Positions 24,841 to 36,972 are shown, counted from the stretch's first letter. The stretch: 64,000 nucleotides of DNA from Rhodocollybia butyracea (GCA_015501585.1 JADNRY010000011.1:124001-188000), one strand, 5' to 3'. Notes: generated by a model from the letters alone, not told the origin. A program made the numbers and translations.

Positions 24841-27279
24841 CTAATTTGCAGCTTCAAAACCAGATATGACCTCTAAGCCTAATTCCTTCAACGCGAATAT
24901 ACCCCGACGAACCCAATACAATCGTGTCGCAGCATCCTGATACCATAACGAAGGGAGACGATTAACGATAACTTCTTCAGGTTTCTCCGGTAATTGTGCT
25001 TCGGCACTACTACTGCTTTCCAATCCTTCTACTGCTAATTCAGCAGCAGTCGGAAGAGCCTCCAGGTTTACTTTGCCATCTAGGCCAGGCGGACTGACCG
25101 AAGGGCCAGAAAATATATCTTTTTCTCCAGAACTCAAGTCGGTATGCTGTTCCTGCAGATCTGAGTTTGGAGTCCGGATCGGCGACGATTTATTCGATGC
25201 CGTGTCTTTTCCGTAAAGGAACGAGGAAGAAACGAAATGCGGAGTCGAGGGACGGGATGATCGAAGTGGGAGTTTGGGTAGTGGAGGGAAGTCTCTGCGT
25301 TCCTGTCGAGGCAGTAGATGACCTATTCGTGCGAGTTCTCGTCTGCGACCTGCACTGGGAGGAGAAGGAGGTTCCGTTGTTGTGCCAGAGTAATTTGCGA
25401 AGAACTTGGAAGTTGATGAGACGGGTGAATCCGGTTCGGTGACCACGGAAATCTGGGATACATCGTGAGGGTCAGGGGAGGGAGGTCTACTGTTGTCAAT
25501 AGTAGGAACCAGATCGTCTTCGGTGATACCCGTGTCATTTCCGTGTCCTAGGTCCTCTGCAGAGTCTGAGAAAGCCATATTGTTTTTGGCCGAGAACTGT
25601 TCTGACCCCAACGACGCTGAATCCCGAAGAAGCCGACGCTTGCGACTCCATCGTTCTTTCTTTTTTGGGGAACGAGTAACGCCGTCGACACCATCAGGTA
25701 CACTTTTCAAATAAAGAGCATCAAGTTCTTTGTCCTCCTCAGCTACTTCCGAGTCTCCACACTGTACTCCCAGATCAACGTCGTCGAATTTGAGTTCAGT
25801 TTTATACAGTCCTTCGTTCTTGACCCATGCTGCAACATTAGATTCGCATCGAAGAGCATCTAATATGCCAATGACTGCGAGTAGAATGTGATCGTGATGT
25901 TTCGACAATATAACTTTGTCTTCATCTGGTATGTTTTTGATTTTCTTGGCGAGATTCTGTGCGGAGGAGGACCGCGACCGTTTACGTTTGCCAATACCAG
26001 CGCCTTCGTCGGCGAGAGAGGGAGACTCGTTAACTGGACTTGGCTCCGTATTAGATTCAGGAAGAGCGGGATCCTCAACATCGATGTCTCGCACTTGAGC
26101 TTCGCAGATGCGCACATCCCGCGTAAAGTATGTTTCGTCATATTCTGGAACACAAAGGTGGTTGTAAGGTTGCATTCGAGCCTTGAGAGGCGAATCGTCT
26201 AAAAGTAGTGTCGATAACGCGGAATGCGCCAGTAAATCGTTTCGTGCTGGCTGGCATTGCTCTATGAGAGAATTGAGAAATGAAGCATTATGGGGCTGGG
26301 AATCGGTATGGGTGGAGGGGTTAATGTTTTCGGCAGTTACACGATCCCAGGCCTCTGAAAGTACTCTGGCAGGGCCGGAGAATGTAGATAGGGGAAGGAG
26401 AGCCCATGGTTTGTCGAGGTTTTTCGTAGTTTGGGTCTTATTTTCTAGAGTAAGAGGTCAGTAAAGAAAATGTTTAGTGGTCGTTAACTCACTGAATTGC
26501 GCCGGACTAAGACCTACAAAATTCCGGTCCCAAATTGCGACCAAACCCTTTCTTTCGCCCTCCGTTTTCTGGAAGGTAATTTCCCTCTGTCCGCCATCAT
26601 ACTCTGCTACCTGATCCTCTCCAAAGCACCGGCCTACCATGTCCTTTACATTTGGATACTGAGCGGAGCTCCACACCATGGTGTCCAGCCATTTCCGGGT
26701 CTTGGGATGGAATAAAAATGCTTTGAGCGATGGCATGTACGGACGGGGATGTGCAACCCGTAACGGACGAGGCTCATCGAGAGTGTAGGGATCTTTGCCG
26801 TCTTTGGTCAACGGTAGAGGTTCCCTATACAACAGAGTTCCATTCAAATCGAGTATCAAAAGTTTCCGCATCTGTGTAGGGTCCGCAAGGCGAACGGAGG
26901 GCTGTTCGGCCAGTTGGAGATATGAAGAGCTTGGTACAGGATTTTTTTCAAGATGATGATCGCGTCGATTCCTGTGAGAATAGTGGGGGCGGTTTCTGGG
27001 TACAGAATTATTATGATCATGGAAAAGTTCGTGGTGGCTTCGGTTTCGGCCTGGATAGCCTGATGTGTATGCCTCGTTGAACGGATCATATGCGCTGTTT
27101 ACTTGTTCAGAGTTGTACCAATATAGTTCCTCTGGCTGAGCCGACTGTCCTGAGTATGCTTCAGTGTGGTAATAACTGTCAGCTTGATCCGACTTCCAAA
27201 AAGATTGGTCGAAGCTTTCGTCATATGCGTTGATGTTGTTGTAGTCGTAGAATCCGTATCCGCTGCCGTGATTGTACAT
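24841..27279 (-). CDS. FCP1/NIF-type HAD-superfamily protein (DLNGT variant)
   Basis: ATG at 27277-27279 begins a Tyr/Asn/Asp-rich, probably disordered N-terminus. Then comes the HAD core: KLLILDLNGTLLYRE (about 26820-26865), LRVAHPRPYMPSLKAFLF, TMVWSSAQYPNVKDMV and, past an intron at about 26445-26500, LDKPWALLP. The last motif, LLLDDSPLKARMQPYNHLC, is the acidic motif III followed by CVPEYDE. This is the FCP1-homology/NLI-interacting-factor domain, whose members dephosphorylate proteins such as RNA polymerase II CTD. Here the second Asp of DxDxT is Asn (DLNGT), so phosphatase activity is uncertain. The C-terminal 250 or so residues are low-complexity with a basic cluster (GKRKRSRSSS) and a proline-rich section. 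Stop 24841-24843. Confidence 0.8.
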
Positions 27280-28314
27280 CTGTATAGGGTGGGTCGGAAC
27301 GCCCTGAGGTATAAGATCTGGAAATAGTTGTAGTTTGAGATTGTAAATGCAAAATCTGTAACTGCCTTAGAGACTGACTGTGGAGAGTTGAATAGAACGT
27401 TGAGCGCTTATTTATTTAGATACTACTCAATAAAAAAGAAAGTACTTGTTGTGACAATTTCGACTGGCTCAAGTCTGGTCTATGGGTGTTATTGTTTAGG
27501 GAATGTGATCAGGTTCAAATCCAGCAGTGCCTTGTTCTGATGCTCATTGTTCAGACATAGGCTTATGACCGAACGACCCGCTCAAGCGAAATGCCGAATC
27601 CTGGAAGAACACAGTTATGACGCGACTCGCCGAGACAACCGACAATAGATCAAGCTGCTTTCAGATTTGAGGAAATTCGAATGGTGGGCTGCATAGAAGT
27701 CGCACTCGAGGGCGTGGATAGTTACTAGTTACTCTCGACTTTCTTCTCCACTCTTCAACTCGTTGGACGATTCAACTTTCTCAGATTTCTTGACCGATAC
27801 CAGGTATATATGCGAATTTTGGTTTCGAATTGGATTGCGCGCACTTACATACGAACTTATCTTTTGCGACCTGTGAGCTCCTGTAACCTCCTGTGTGAGC
27901 CGCGTGGGTCGAAAACGAAGTAGGTCGGAGTCAATGGTTCTTGCTGGAGAAAACAGTGGATAGACGCAAAAGTCCTAGCAGACCTTTTCTTATGACGCAT
28001 AGACAAAATGAACGCTCCCCCCATGAAAACTAGGTATCAAACTCGCGAGCGATCTGCATTGCCAAAATGCCATTGTTGTCGAGCGTGGGAAGAAGACGCG
28101 GTCACGCCATCTTTGATGCCGGTCGTGATCCGATCAGCGGCATTTGTGACACAGGATCCGGGCCGAATAAGCGCCCTTTTGTTCTTTTCTTTTTGTTCTT
28201 TGCAACAAAAGAAAGTCAAGATACAATGTGTTTCGCTAATTTCTTTCCTTCGTTCTCCCATCTTCTGTACGCCTTTTACAACGTCCTTGACGTTGACGAC
28301 TTTCAACGACCAAA
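27280..28314. other. Divergent intergenic region between FCP1-like and ABC transporter genes
   Basis: About 1 kb that must contain both promoters. Reading frames are short and overlapping, with no recognisable protein. Short CTCCTGTAACCTCCTGTGTG repeats occur near 27880. Pyrimidine-rich tracts (CTTTTTGTTCTTTGCA near 28190) just upstream of the ABC start are typical of fungal promoters. Confidence 0.5.
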
Positions 28315-31300
28315 ATGCCTTTACGTCGTCCAGAATCCATCGACAGTGATGTTTCTAGCATAGAAACAATCGAGAAGCCTGAGCCAATCTCTACTTCCCC
28401 TCCTCCCCCATCGCCTCCATCTCCTGGCACTGGATCATTCAGACAACTTTTTTCACTACTCTCCACTCGTCACCGTTTTCTTATACTCCTCCCAGCCATA
28501 ATGTCTTCGATCATCGCAGGTGGCATCGCTCCATTCATGACCCTCGTTCTTGGTCAAACTTTCAACGTATTCGCCCAGTTTCCTCAGACTCCGAATCCAC
28601 CAGAATCAGCCAAACACCAGCTGTTACACGATATTGGCATCACCGCCCTTGAACTTTTGGGTTTGGCTGCCGGTAGCTTTATCCTCAGCGCTATCACTAG
28701 TAGCTTGTGGATATGGACAGGAGAGTTGAATGTACGTGAAGTGCGCCGAAGAGTTTTCGGAAGCGTTATTTCTCAGGAAATGAAATGGTTTGATATGAAA
28801 ACCCAAGGAGACAGCATTGGTGCTGCTGGTCTTATGGCTCAGTTCAACCAGTAAGTGTATTTTGACGAGCCTCATTCTTTTCTCTAACATATTTGTAGGG
28901 ATACTGACTCCATTCGCCTTGCCTCTTCCCTGGCATCTGGCCTTTTACTGCAACACCTTGTCACGACCATTACCGCCCTTGCGCTCGCTTTCGTCGGCTC
29001 GCCACTGCTGACTCTGCTTACCCTTTCGTCTGTCCCGCTTCTCTCCATCGTCCAAGCCATTTCTCAGCGCATCGCTGGCCCTCTATTGGTCACTGAACGC
29101 AAAGACGGTGGTCAATTGGCCACTCTCCTCGAGCGGACTTTCACATTCATCTCAACGGTGAAGGCCTTTACAGCCGTGCCATACCACAAGTCTAAACTTC
29201 ATGCCCTCCTCACTGGACGCATGCGTTCTAATGAAATCTTCCTGAATGCCATCTGGGGTTTCTCTAGTGGTTCTTCGCAATTCGTCATGATGAGCATGTT
29301 TGTCCAGGCGTTTTGGTTTGGATCTAAACTTGTTCGCGAGGGTAAGATCCAACCTGGCGCAGTCATGAGCGTCTTTTGGGCCTGCTTGATTGCTACCAGT
29401 AACCTCCAGATGACTGTTCCTCAGCTTGTCACTGTTGGAAAGGGGAAGGTCGCGATTGCGGCTCTGCTGGCTTTGGTCAAGGAGAATCCGGACTACCATC
29501 CCGATATGCCGATGTCACACATCGGCCCTTCGACATCCGACATCCCTCCCCTTTCACCATCTTCTACCACTACTCTCACAGCTTCCCGCCCCACCACCAA
29601 ATCCCGTGTTCTCCGCAAGATTCGTCCCTCCAAGTTCAAAGGTGACATTAACTTGAACCAAGTTACCTTCGCCTATCCTTCCCGTCCGAATCATCCTGTT
29701 CTCCGAGGCGTCGACATGTACATACCTGCTGGAGAAATGACCTTCATTGTCGGTTCATCGGGCTCAGGCAAATCAAGTCTGGCCAGTATCATTTCCGGCC
29801 TGTACAAACTCGACCGTAATGGCGGTGAAGTGCTCATCGACGAACAGAACCTCGAGTACCTTGACCCGAGTTTTGTAGCTGCCAACGTCGGAGTTGTCAG
29901 TCAAGCTCCTCCGGTTCTTCTCAGTGGTCAATCTGTGCATGACAACGTTGCTGTTGCATTGGCTGCTCACCCAGAACGCAACGCGGAAAGTGCTACTAGA
30001 GCGGAAGTTATTGATGCCTGTACACTTGCGATGCTGCACGAGTTTGTTCGGGATTTACCTGAAGGTTATGATACTACCCTCGGTGGTGAAGGGTCGGTTG
30101 GCAAGCAATCGGTTGATGGTGCTGAGATCCAGCTTAGTGGAGGACAAAAGCAGCGCTTGGCGCTTGCCCGTGCTAGACTACGAAACCCTGCTTTGTTGAT
30201 TCTTGGTGGGTTTATATTTCAGATTCGGTATTTGTCTTTACTAACGCGCGCATTCTAGACGAACCGACATCCGCTCTCGATCCTACTTCTCGCTCCCTTA
30301 TCAACGCTGCGTTGAGGCGCTGGCGCTCAACCACATCTCGTTCTCCCAAGACCACAGTCGTTATCACTCACGATCTTTCCTACGAATCCATACACAACAA
30401 TGACTTTGTCTACGTTATGAAAGACGGACGCATGGTCGAAGCCGGGTATCGATATGATTTAGAGGCCAGCGTTGATGAGTACGGTAACGACGGCGAGTTT
30501 ATGAGGTTGGCGCGGAATCAGGGTATCCTCCAGGTTCCAGAGCAAGATTTTGAAGATCCTCTTCTGTCGCCTGACGAAGGTGACATCGAGTTCGCTCCAC
30601 AGATGCATCAACATGATACTGCTTCATTGGAGGTTCACCAACCGTTCTCACATCGACTGACTATGGGAGCCAGCATGATGAGTGGATGGATGTTCGACGT
30701 TGTCGCCGACCTCACGAAAGGCGCTTCGAATGATGCTTCCCGAGTTTCACGTACTCTCTCTCCAAGTCGCTTCAGCCGAGCGATCAATCCGACACCCAAA
30801 AATCGAGCTTCTCTGTTTCCTCCCGGTGCTACCCTCAAGCCTGTGTCTCCGTTACATGTCAACACCAGTGCTCGTCCCCGCCGACCTTCATCGGTCTCAA
30901 TACCCTCTCCCCTTCACTTGGACACCGTTTCCCCATTCAACCATGCCATTGCCAACAAATCAGTACCTCGTCGTCAGCGTCGCCTCAGTCTCCAATTTGA
31001 GCCCGCGACCCCTACTGGCTTAACGTTTGCTGATCTGCAAAACCAAGCTCTGGAAGAGGAACACGCATTGGAGCGTAGTGCGAAGTCTGTCAATGGCCGC
31101 CGGCGACCAACCCGGCGCGAGGTTATGGGAGAGAAACTCGAAATCATCACCCCCACCGAGTCTGAAATTCCTCGCATCAATAACGAGGTCGGTTTTTGGC
31201 GACTTGTACGTGCGTTGTACCCTTCGATGCCCTACAAACCTCTTTTTTTCATCGGCATCCTGGTTTGTGTTCTCTCCGGCGCCATGACTCCCATTTTCTC

Positions 31301-33038
31301 ATTCCTGCTATCCCGACTATTATTCGAAGTCTCTACTGGTGTCCAGGATGTTCGTTTGGTCAACGAATATGGAGGTCTCGTACTGGGGATGGCAGCACTT
31401 GATGGGCTGTTAATCGGGTTCAAATTCTTCTTGATGCAAAGCCTCGGATGGATGTGGGTTGAGCGCCTTCGGGAAAAGGCATTTGCGAGACTAGTCGCTA
31501 TGCCTAAAAGTTTCTTTGATGCAGGTGTTGTTGGCAAGGAGAAGCCCTCGGCTGGTGCTTCAGCTCACATTTCACCAGTTGCTCTTACCCAAATCCTCAC
31601 CAAGTCCGCAGAAGATGCAAAGAATCTCGTCGCTGTCTGCGCTGGGCAAGCGCTTGTGGTGTTTTCCATGCTCAGCGTTGGTCTTCTTTGGTCTTTCGTG
31701 ATCGGTTGGCAGTTTACTCTAGTTGGTCTCGCTATTGCACCAGTCTTTGCGGGGGTGATGAGTCTCCAGAGTAGACTGGTTGCTGAATGCGAGCGAAAAA
31801 AACAAGACCGCTAGGGAGTTATTGGCTTCGACGTACTACGACACGGTGGCCAATATACGGTCAATCAGGTATACTGGTTTGACATCGGTCTTCCAAGTGC
31901 GTTTCGACGCATCGCTCGACCGTGCGATGTCTACTGGAGTCAACGGTGCCATGATCGAGGGTTGCACGTATGGGATTGCCTCTGGTCTTATCTACGCATC
32001 AGAAGCATTGCTTTTCTACGTTGGCGCTGTCCTGATCGCAAAGGGTACCTATACCTATCTGCAGATGGTTGAAGTATTAAACTTGGTTGTATTCACGGTG
32101 ACTATTGGTAGTCAGTTGATGGCATTCAGTACGTTGTTTCCATTCCCCAGTTAAATCACTTTTCTAACTTACACGTTGCAGCCAATCGCATTGAAAGATC
32201 GATACAAGCTGCCCGAGACTTGCATGCTGTATTGGAACTGCCAACTGACACTTCTGAAACTCAAGGATTCCTACGCCCTGAACTCGATTCCACTCCCCTT
32301 CCTATCAATTTCCACGATGTTGAATTTGCCTACCCTTCGCGCCCCGATGTCCCTGTTCTTAAAGGTCTTTCGCTGTCCATTGCTCCTGGCGAAACCGTTG
32401 CGCTCGTCGGTGCCTCTGGCTGTGGAAAGAGTACAATTGCACAACTCATCCAACGCCTCTACGAACCCTCCTCTGGCTCCGTTCAAGTTGCCGAAATCGA
32501 CACCCGCGCAATGGACATTTCTCATCTGCGTAAACACGTTTCCGTCGTCTCTCAACAACCTCATCTGTTCGACGCTTCTGTCACCGAGAACATCTCATAT
32601 GGAAACGCGTCGTTATCAGAGGTCGCCATTCGCAAAGCAGCCAAAGCGGCCAACATCCACGACTGGGTCATGTCTCTTGAGAAGGGCTACGACACCATCA
32701 TTGGAGAGAATGCTAGCCAACTATCCGGCGGGCAGGCCCAGCGACTTCAGATCGCCCGGGCTCTCGCTAGGCCTTGTCGCATCTTGATTCTCGACGAGTG
32801 TACAAGTGCACTCGATCCTGAAAACCAGCGGGAGGTATTGGAAACTATCCAGGGCCTTGATAGACAGTGTCGTACGACGGTGATGATCACACACAAGGTG
32901 CCAGCGATGCAGTTGTGTGATAGGATCCTGGTGGTTGACAATGGTCGTATTGTGGAAGAAGGCAAATACGATGAGCTCATGGAACGTCGGGGGGTGTTTG
33001 CGACCTTGGCGAGTGGTGGTGAGTGGTTCGGCGAGTGA
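28315..33038 (+). CDS. Full-length ABC-B transporter, Ste6-like (candidate a-factor-type pheromone exporter), with an apparent 1-bp frameshift
   Basis: ATG 28315 gives a Pro/Ser-rich N-terminus, then TMD1 from LLPAIMSSIIAGG onward. NBD1 has FIVGSSGSGKSSLA (Walker A), LSGGQKQRLALARA (signature) and LILDEPTSALD (Walker B, split by an intron at 30206-30258). Its H-loop is VVITHD. A Ser/Pro-rich linker leads to TMD2 (PLFFIGILVCVLSGAMTPIF). NBD2 has ALVGASGCGKSTIAQ, LSGGQAQRLQIARA, ILILDECTSALD and VMITHK. Both sites look competent for ATP hydrolysis. The TMD-NBD-TMD-NBD order and long linker match fungal Ste6 proteins, which export farnesylated mating pheromones; a multidrug role is the alternative. 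An A7 run at 31796-31802 breaks the frame; six As would join AECERKN to KTARELLASTYYD. Introns also at 28851-28898 and near 32130-32181. Stop 33036-33038. Confidence 0.88.
31796..31802 (+). other. Frameshift site in ABC transporter gene (A7 run)
   Basis: The frame carrying TMD2 would stop at about 31814, but the next frame continues the same transmembrane domain (KTARELLASTYYDTV). One A too many in this run explains it; no splice donor is present here. Confidence 0.7.
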
Positions 33039-33222
33039 TGTACTGCCAAGCCATGACTCTGTCTTTTATTCTCTTATTACATATCTACTCTACTCTTATA
33101 TTTTTTCTCTTCTCTGTTACAGTACTGTATACTTTGTGTCTTGATGACTGAACTCATTTGTATCACTTGCATTACAACTACGAACTTGTGTTTCTACTAG
33201 TGAACACTCATGGAATAAAATG

Positions 33223-33267
33223 AATTTCTAGATTAAACATTTTTTCAAGTGCGACGCGAAATCGTTT
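33223..33267 (+). repeat. 45-bp direct repeat, left copy
   Basis: AATTTCTAGATTAAACATTT begins the copy, which runs on through TTTCAAGTGCGACGCGAA to ATCGTTT. It recurs at 34091-34134 in the same orientation, differing by one T. The copies bracket about 820 bp containing a retropepsin-like fragment. A short hairpin (CTACC/GGTAG) lies just inside at 33274-33289. Confidence 0.85.
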
Positions 33268-33456
33268 TTCCCGCTACCTTTATAGGTAGAGGTTTTGGAA
33301 GGATGTTTAACAGATCTTTGAAATCTGATTTACTCGGGTAGCCACATGGAGCGATCGGCAGAAATATATTTGGTCATTGATCCAATCTTTGAATCTTTCG
33401 CTTTGTCTCGCCTTAGCGACAAACTTCCCTTCTACATACTTCACTACTCACTACCA

Positions 33457-33911
33457 ATGTCGTTTTCTTTTGCACTAGTGGACAGACGTTCAGTGAATGT
33501 TTATCAAGACTCTCAACTGCCTGTATCTATATTTTCTTATGATATTTTCCGACGCCGCGGCCTAATCCAGGAGCAATGCTCACTTCTTCCACAACATATG
33601 CGGTGTTTAGTACACCAATTCTTGTTATGCTTAGGGAATGCCCATCCGGTATTGACCTCATTCTTGGCCTGGACTTCGCAAACTCTTGCTCTCGAGCAAA
33701 TTACGGTTCAGTGCTACATCATGTACCAACTACAATGTTCACTTTAGGTGACCAGCTGCCTATTCTACCTGATTTCACTAGGCCTCCACCAGTGTCAGTG
33801 ATAGCACACAAATCTAGTTTGGTTCCAGGTAATCCACGCAATGGCTACATTAATTCAGTTCATGGTACTCAATACTTCTTGCGACATCTTAAGTACCTGA
33901 AGTGTCAGTAG
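33457..33911 (+). pseudogene. Retropepsin-like (retroelement aspartic protease) fragment
   Basis: Two overlapping frames together read like one broken peptide. One contains DRRSVNVYQDSQLPVSIFSY (about 33480-33540). The other contains VFSTPILVMLRECPSGIDLI followed directly by LGLDFANSCSRANYG (about 33600-33710). The element (V)D(x)ILGxDF followed by a short Cys-containing turn is similar to the flap and C-terminal strand of retroelement aspartic proteases. No start codon is supported, the frame changes between the parts, and no reverse transcriptase follows. I read it as a decayed transposon piece held between two direct repeats. It could instead be part of a captured fungal-specific gene. Confidence 0.3.
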
Positions 33912-34055
33912 GAAGACTTACAATAATGGTGAAAACGCTGTATATAGTAAAAAAAAGCTTCTTTTGTTCACGATGTAATACAACTATCGCTTACTGATGT
34001 ATACTGTCTTAAAATATTAACTCATGACGCTTTGCCTGCACCATGGAGAGAACGG

Positions 34056-34084
34056 GTAGCGGCCCTGCCGCTTGCCGGCGCTAC
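34056..34084 (+). repeat. GC-rich inverted repeat just left of the right direct-repeat copy
   Basis: GTAGCG...CGCTAC flanks a GC-rich core (GCCCTGCCGCTTGCCGG). It can form a hairpin and abuts the right copy of the 45-bp direct repeat. It may mark the inner end of the inserted segment. Confidence 0.45.
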
Positions 34085-34090
34085 CTGATT

Positions 34091-34134
34091 AATTTCTAGA
34101 TTAAACATTTTTCAAGTGCGACGCGAAATCGTTT
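34091..34134 (+). repeat. 45-bp direct repeat, right copy (44 bp)
   Basis: This is the same sequence as 33223-33267 with one T fewer in the central T run. The near identity argues for a recent origin of the duplication. Confidence 0.85.
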
Positions 34135-35108
34135 GTCTCTACTATATCGGACCGGAGAGTCGGTTCAATTCGAGTAGAAATCGTAGGAGCGGCTGAATAA
34201 GTTTGGAAAGTCCAGATTGTTATTTGAGTAGTACTTACACGGCTCCGCCGATGAGTGTTTACCTATGAATATGTATCATGTCCCATACTACTCTTGCTTC
34301 TCCATCTCGTATCTGCTTGAGCGAAATGGCTAACACCACCTACCAAAGCAATGCCCAAGGGAGATGCTCATGATACACATTTCGGGGGCGATGTATCATA
34401 TCACTGGTCTCTGTGAACTTAAAACAATTGCGTCTCTTTGAGACGAGAGTGAGGTTCTTCACAGTTGAACTATCATGTGCTTCGTTCGTAAACAACTTTT
34501 ATATTTTGATTCACTGTTTTCACAGGAAGATTGGCCTGCGGTACATTATATACATAGTAGTACGTGGTCAATCGTAGCATGCATCTGGCTATGGATAAAA
34601 GAGCAATAAGGTATATACAGTACGGGATATAGGGATACAGAATAATGATGATCGGGACGTGTAAGTTTACTAAGGTAGAAGGACGTTCAGTGTAGCCTAA
34701 AAGGCAGAGCTATGCTAGGCAGGCGGGTGCAAGGATGTGGGATCCAAAAAAATAATCGAGTAGAGGGCGGAATTGCACGAGGACGAAATCAAAAACGATG
34801 CAACAATGGTATATGCAAGAGCGCAAAAAAAGTCAAGAGTCAACTAAGAAAACACCAAGCGTACGTGTTACAACACGGAAGCAACAAAAGCAGCAAAACT
34901 CTTCGAGTGGGGGGTTGCAGTACAGCAGTGCAGAAAGGGGGTCGAAGCTGGTTGAAGCCGTAAAACCTAACGTTCGAGGCAACAATTCGTCGGCAGCTTG
35001 CGATTTTTGAAAGCAGGAGTGAGAGCGTATAGATAGGCATCTGACGGATATTTGTTAGATGCGACAAACGCAGAATATGAACGACGTACATCTGCCATTT
35101 TGAGCATA
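34135..35108. other. Intergenic region with no supported gene
   Basis: About 1 kb between the repeat-bounded segment and the 3' end of the alpha-crystallin gene. Only short unrelated frames occur (for example 34712-34963, Gln/Lys-rich and lacking any family pattern). I see no RNA gene or mobile-element ends here. Confidence 0.5.
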
Positions 35109-36875
35109 TCATAGCACAGTAATCACTTCCCTTGACATGTTCACTTGTTCTTCATTCAAGGGCGCACCAAACGCGATGGAAAGGTAAAGTATACCAGCCT
35201 CCAGAGTTGCATGCACATGGGTGGCCTGTAAAGAAACAAAATCAGAAGAGATGATAAATGCAGCATATTTGAGAAAAGAAACAAAAATGCAAATCGGCAA
35301 GCACAGCGAGATTACGGGAAACAGGGAGCGAATGAAGATGAAAAGCGCACCCTAGTCTCAGGCGGCACAGGCAACAGTCTGAAAAACTCCCCATACTTCC
35401 GTTCTCGCGACGCATAATGCGGCGGGAAATTATGTGCAAACGACTGCAATGCAGACGTCGGCAACAAAGGCCTCGTATCTGCTGCCCCAGCAGAATTGCC
35501 ACTCCAACTCGGAGCACTAGAACCTGCCGCCTCAAAATGCATGGGGGCATTTACACTTGCAGATGGAGTGGAAGCAGCATTAGGAGAGGAAGTACTCAAC
35601 GAACCACTATCATGCATAGTCGTTCCCGTCATCGAACTTGCTCCTTGCACGGCACTTGAAGTACCAGCATTTGCTCCAGTCCCCGCAGCATTTGAATGAT
35701 ATGGAGGAAGCGAATATCCCCAGACATTGATGCCTCGAATACGGTTGACCGCAGAATTTGAAAGCTGCAGCAGTCATCGATAAAAGATAGAAAGTACAAA
35801 ATACGAAGACTCACTGAAACGTGGACATTTTCCCTACGTATGCCAGGCAATTCAATGAATGCTTTGAGCGTGCATGAATCTTGGTCGTAATGACAATCGA
35901 GTCGTGGCTGGTAGAATTGCTTCGTTCCCGATCGGAGCTGCTGAATGATAGAGGCAAAAGCTGTAGACGGTGCAGCTGCCGGCGGCGGGAGTATTGAGGA
36001 ACTGAAGCGCGGAGGTTGCGACGAGCGAGGGGCAGCAGGTAATAGTTGAGGCTGCGACATGGGTTGTGAAGGCGGCTGCGCAGGAGGGCCCATGGATGAC
36101 CTGCTAACCGACGTCGAAGCCGTTGGACTCGTAGCGGATGTTTGACGACGGATCGTCAGTGGAGGGAGCATCGTCGTTGAAGGAGAAGAGTGACTAGTGA
36201 GAGCGGATTCTAGAGAGAGAACTATGTATAGATGAACACAACGCACCTGGGCTCCGGAGCCGACATCGACGCTGGATAAGGCTGGATTCCACTGAAGGAC
36301 GCAGGTACGACCGAGAATTTGGCTCCCGCGCTCTCTGTACGTCGCCCGGACATTGCACTTGGTGGTCTCGAATACGGCCGCGAGCGATGAAGTGGATGCT
36401 GCGTACCCGTTCCTCCGATACCGCGAGGACCAGTGATGCGTGTGTTGGTTCTTGATCTCGTTGTCGTCTGTGGAATCGAGCCCGCGGTCGGAGTCGTAGG
36501 CGACGGGCTCGCGTGATGATATTCGGTATCGGGAGAGGGATACCCTTCTGGTTGTAGAAGCTCTTGCGGAAAACCTATCACTGGAACTTGCTGCTGAGGA
36601 AATAAAAGGTTAGTAGTATTCTCACCAAAGTCTGGTGGTGTATGAAGGGGCGAAGTGTGTATGGACGAGAATTCAAAGTGTTGAGGAGGTAGGCTGTGTG
36701 GTATGGGCGCTACCGGCGAAACATTGTAGGTGCTGTGATCAGACGGCGAAGAGTCTTGTGGTTGCTGAACGTTGTTGTTGTCGAGAGTCTCCCACGGAGG
36801 GTGCTCTACAGTTGCACTATCGGACGACAAATTATTATCATCTCGCTGGTATTGCCCACTATGGTGGTAGTACAT
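35109..36875 (-). CDS. Alpha-crystallin (HSP20-like) domain protein with a large insertion in the domain
   Basis: ATG 36873-36875 begins MYYHHSGQYQRDD and a roughly 200-residue Pro/Ser/Thr-rich region. After a second low-complexity exon comes the first part of an alpha-crystallin domain: YQPRLDCHYDQDSCTLKAFI followed by ELPGIRRENVHVS. The next exon gives NSAVNRIRGINVWGYSLPP, a Ser/Ala/Gly-rich spacer of about 90 residues, and then RERKYGEFFRLLPVPPETR. The last exon supplies HVHATLEAGILYLSIAFG, the closing strands, and stop 35109-35111. Small heat-shock proteins bind unfolding clients. The spacer inside the domain and the long disordered N-terminus are unusual compared with 150-200-residue canonical sHSPs. 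Splice phases agree at all joins. A step-type heat-shock element lies upstream. Confidence 0.75.
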
Positions 36876-36907
36876 GACGGAGGGAAATTTAGGGACGCGT
36901 CGACCTT

Positions 36908-36972
36908 TGACTCAACTTATATACTCTCTAGCGTGGGATAAGCTGCATGTGACTTTCACATGAGTTGACTCA
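36908..36972. promoter_or_regulatory. Two TGACTCA motifs (Gcn4/AP-1-type) in the alpha-crystallin gene promoter
   Basis: TGACTCA occurs at 36908-36914 and 36966-36972, 33-97 bp upstream of the start codon on the minus strand. The heptamer is the classical bZIP (Gcn4/AP-1) site. A nearby imperfect inverted repeat (CTAGCGTGGGA near 36930 and TCTCACGCTAG near 36980) brackets the second site. Confidence 0.5.

Noticed and set aside
28008..28363. Frames of 89-113 codons just upstream of the ABC gene
   Set aside because: Overlapping frames on both strands, over the ABC promoter and first codons, without motifs.
33223..34134. LTR retrotransposon call for the direct repeats
   Set aside because: The repeats are only 44-45 bp, lack TG...CA ends and a primer-binding site, and there is no reverse transcriptase or integrase between them.
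34712..35010. 70-83 codon plus-strand frames
   Set aside because: Low complexity, overlapping in two phases, no start context or motif.
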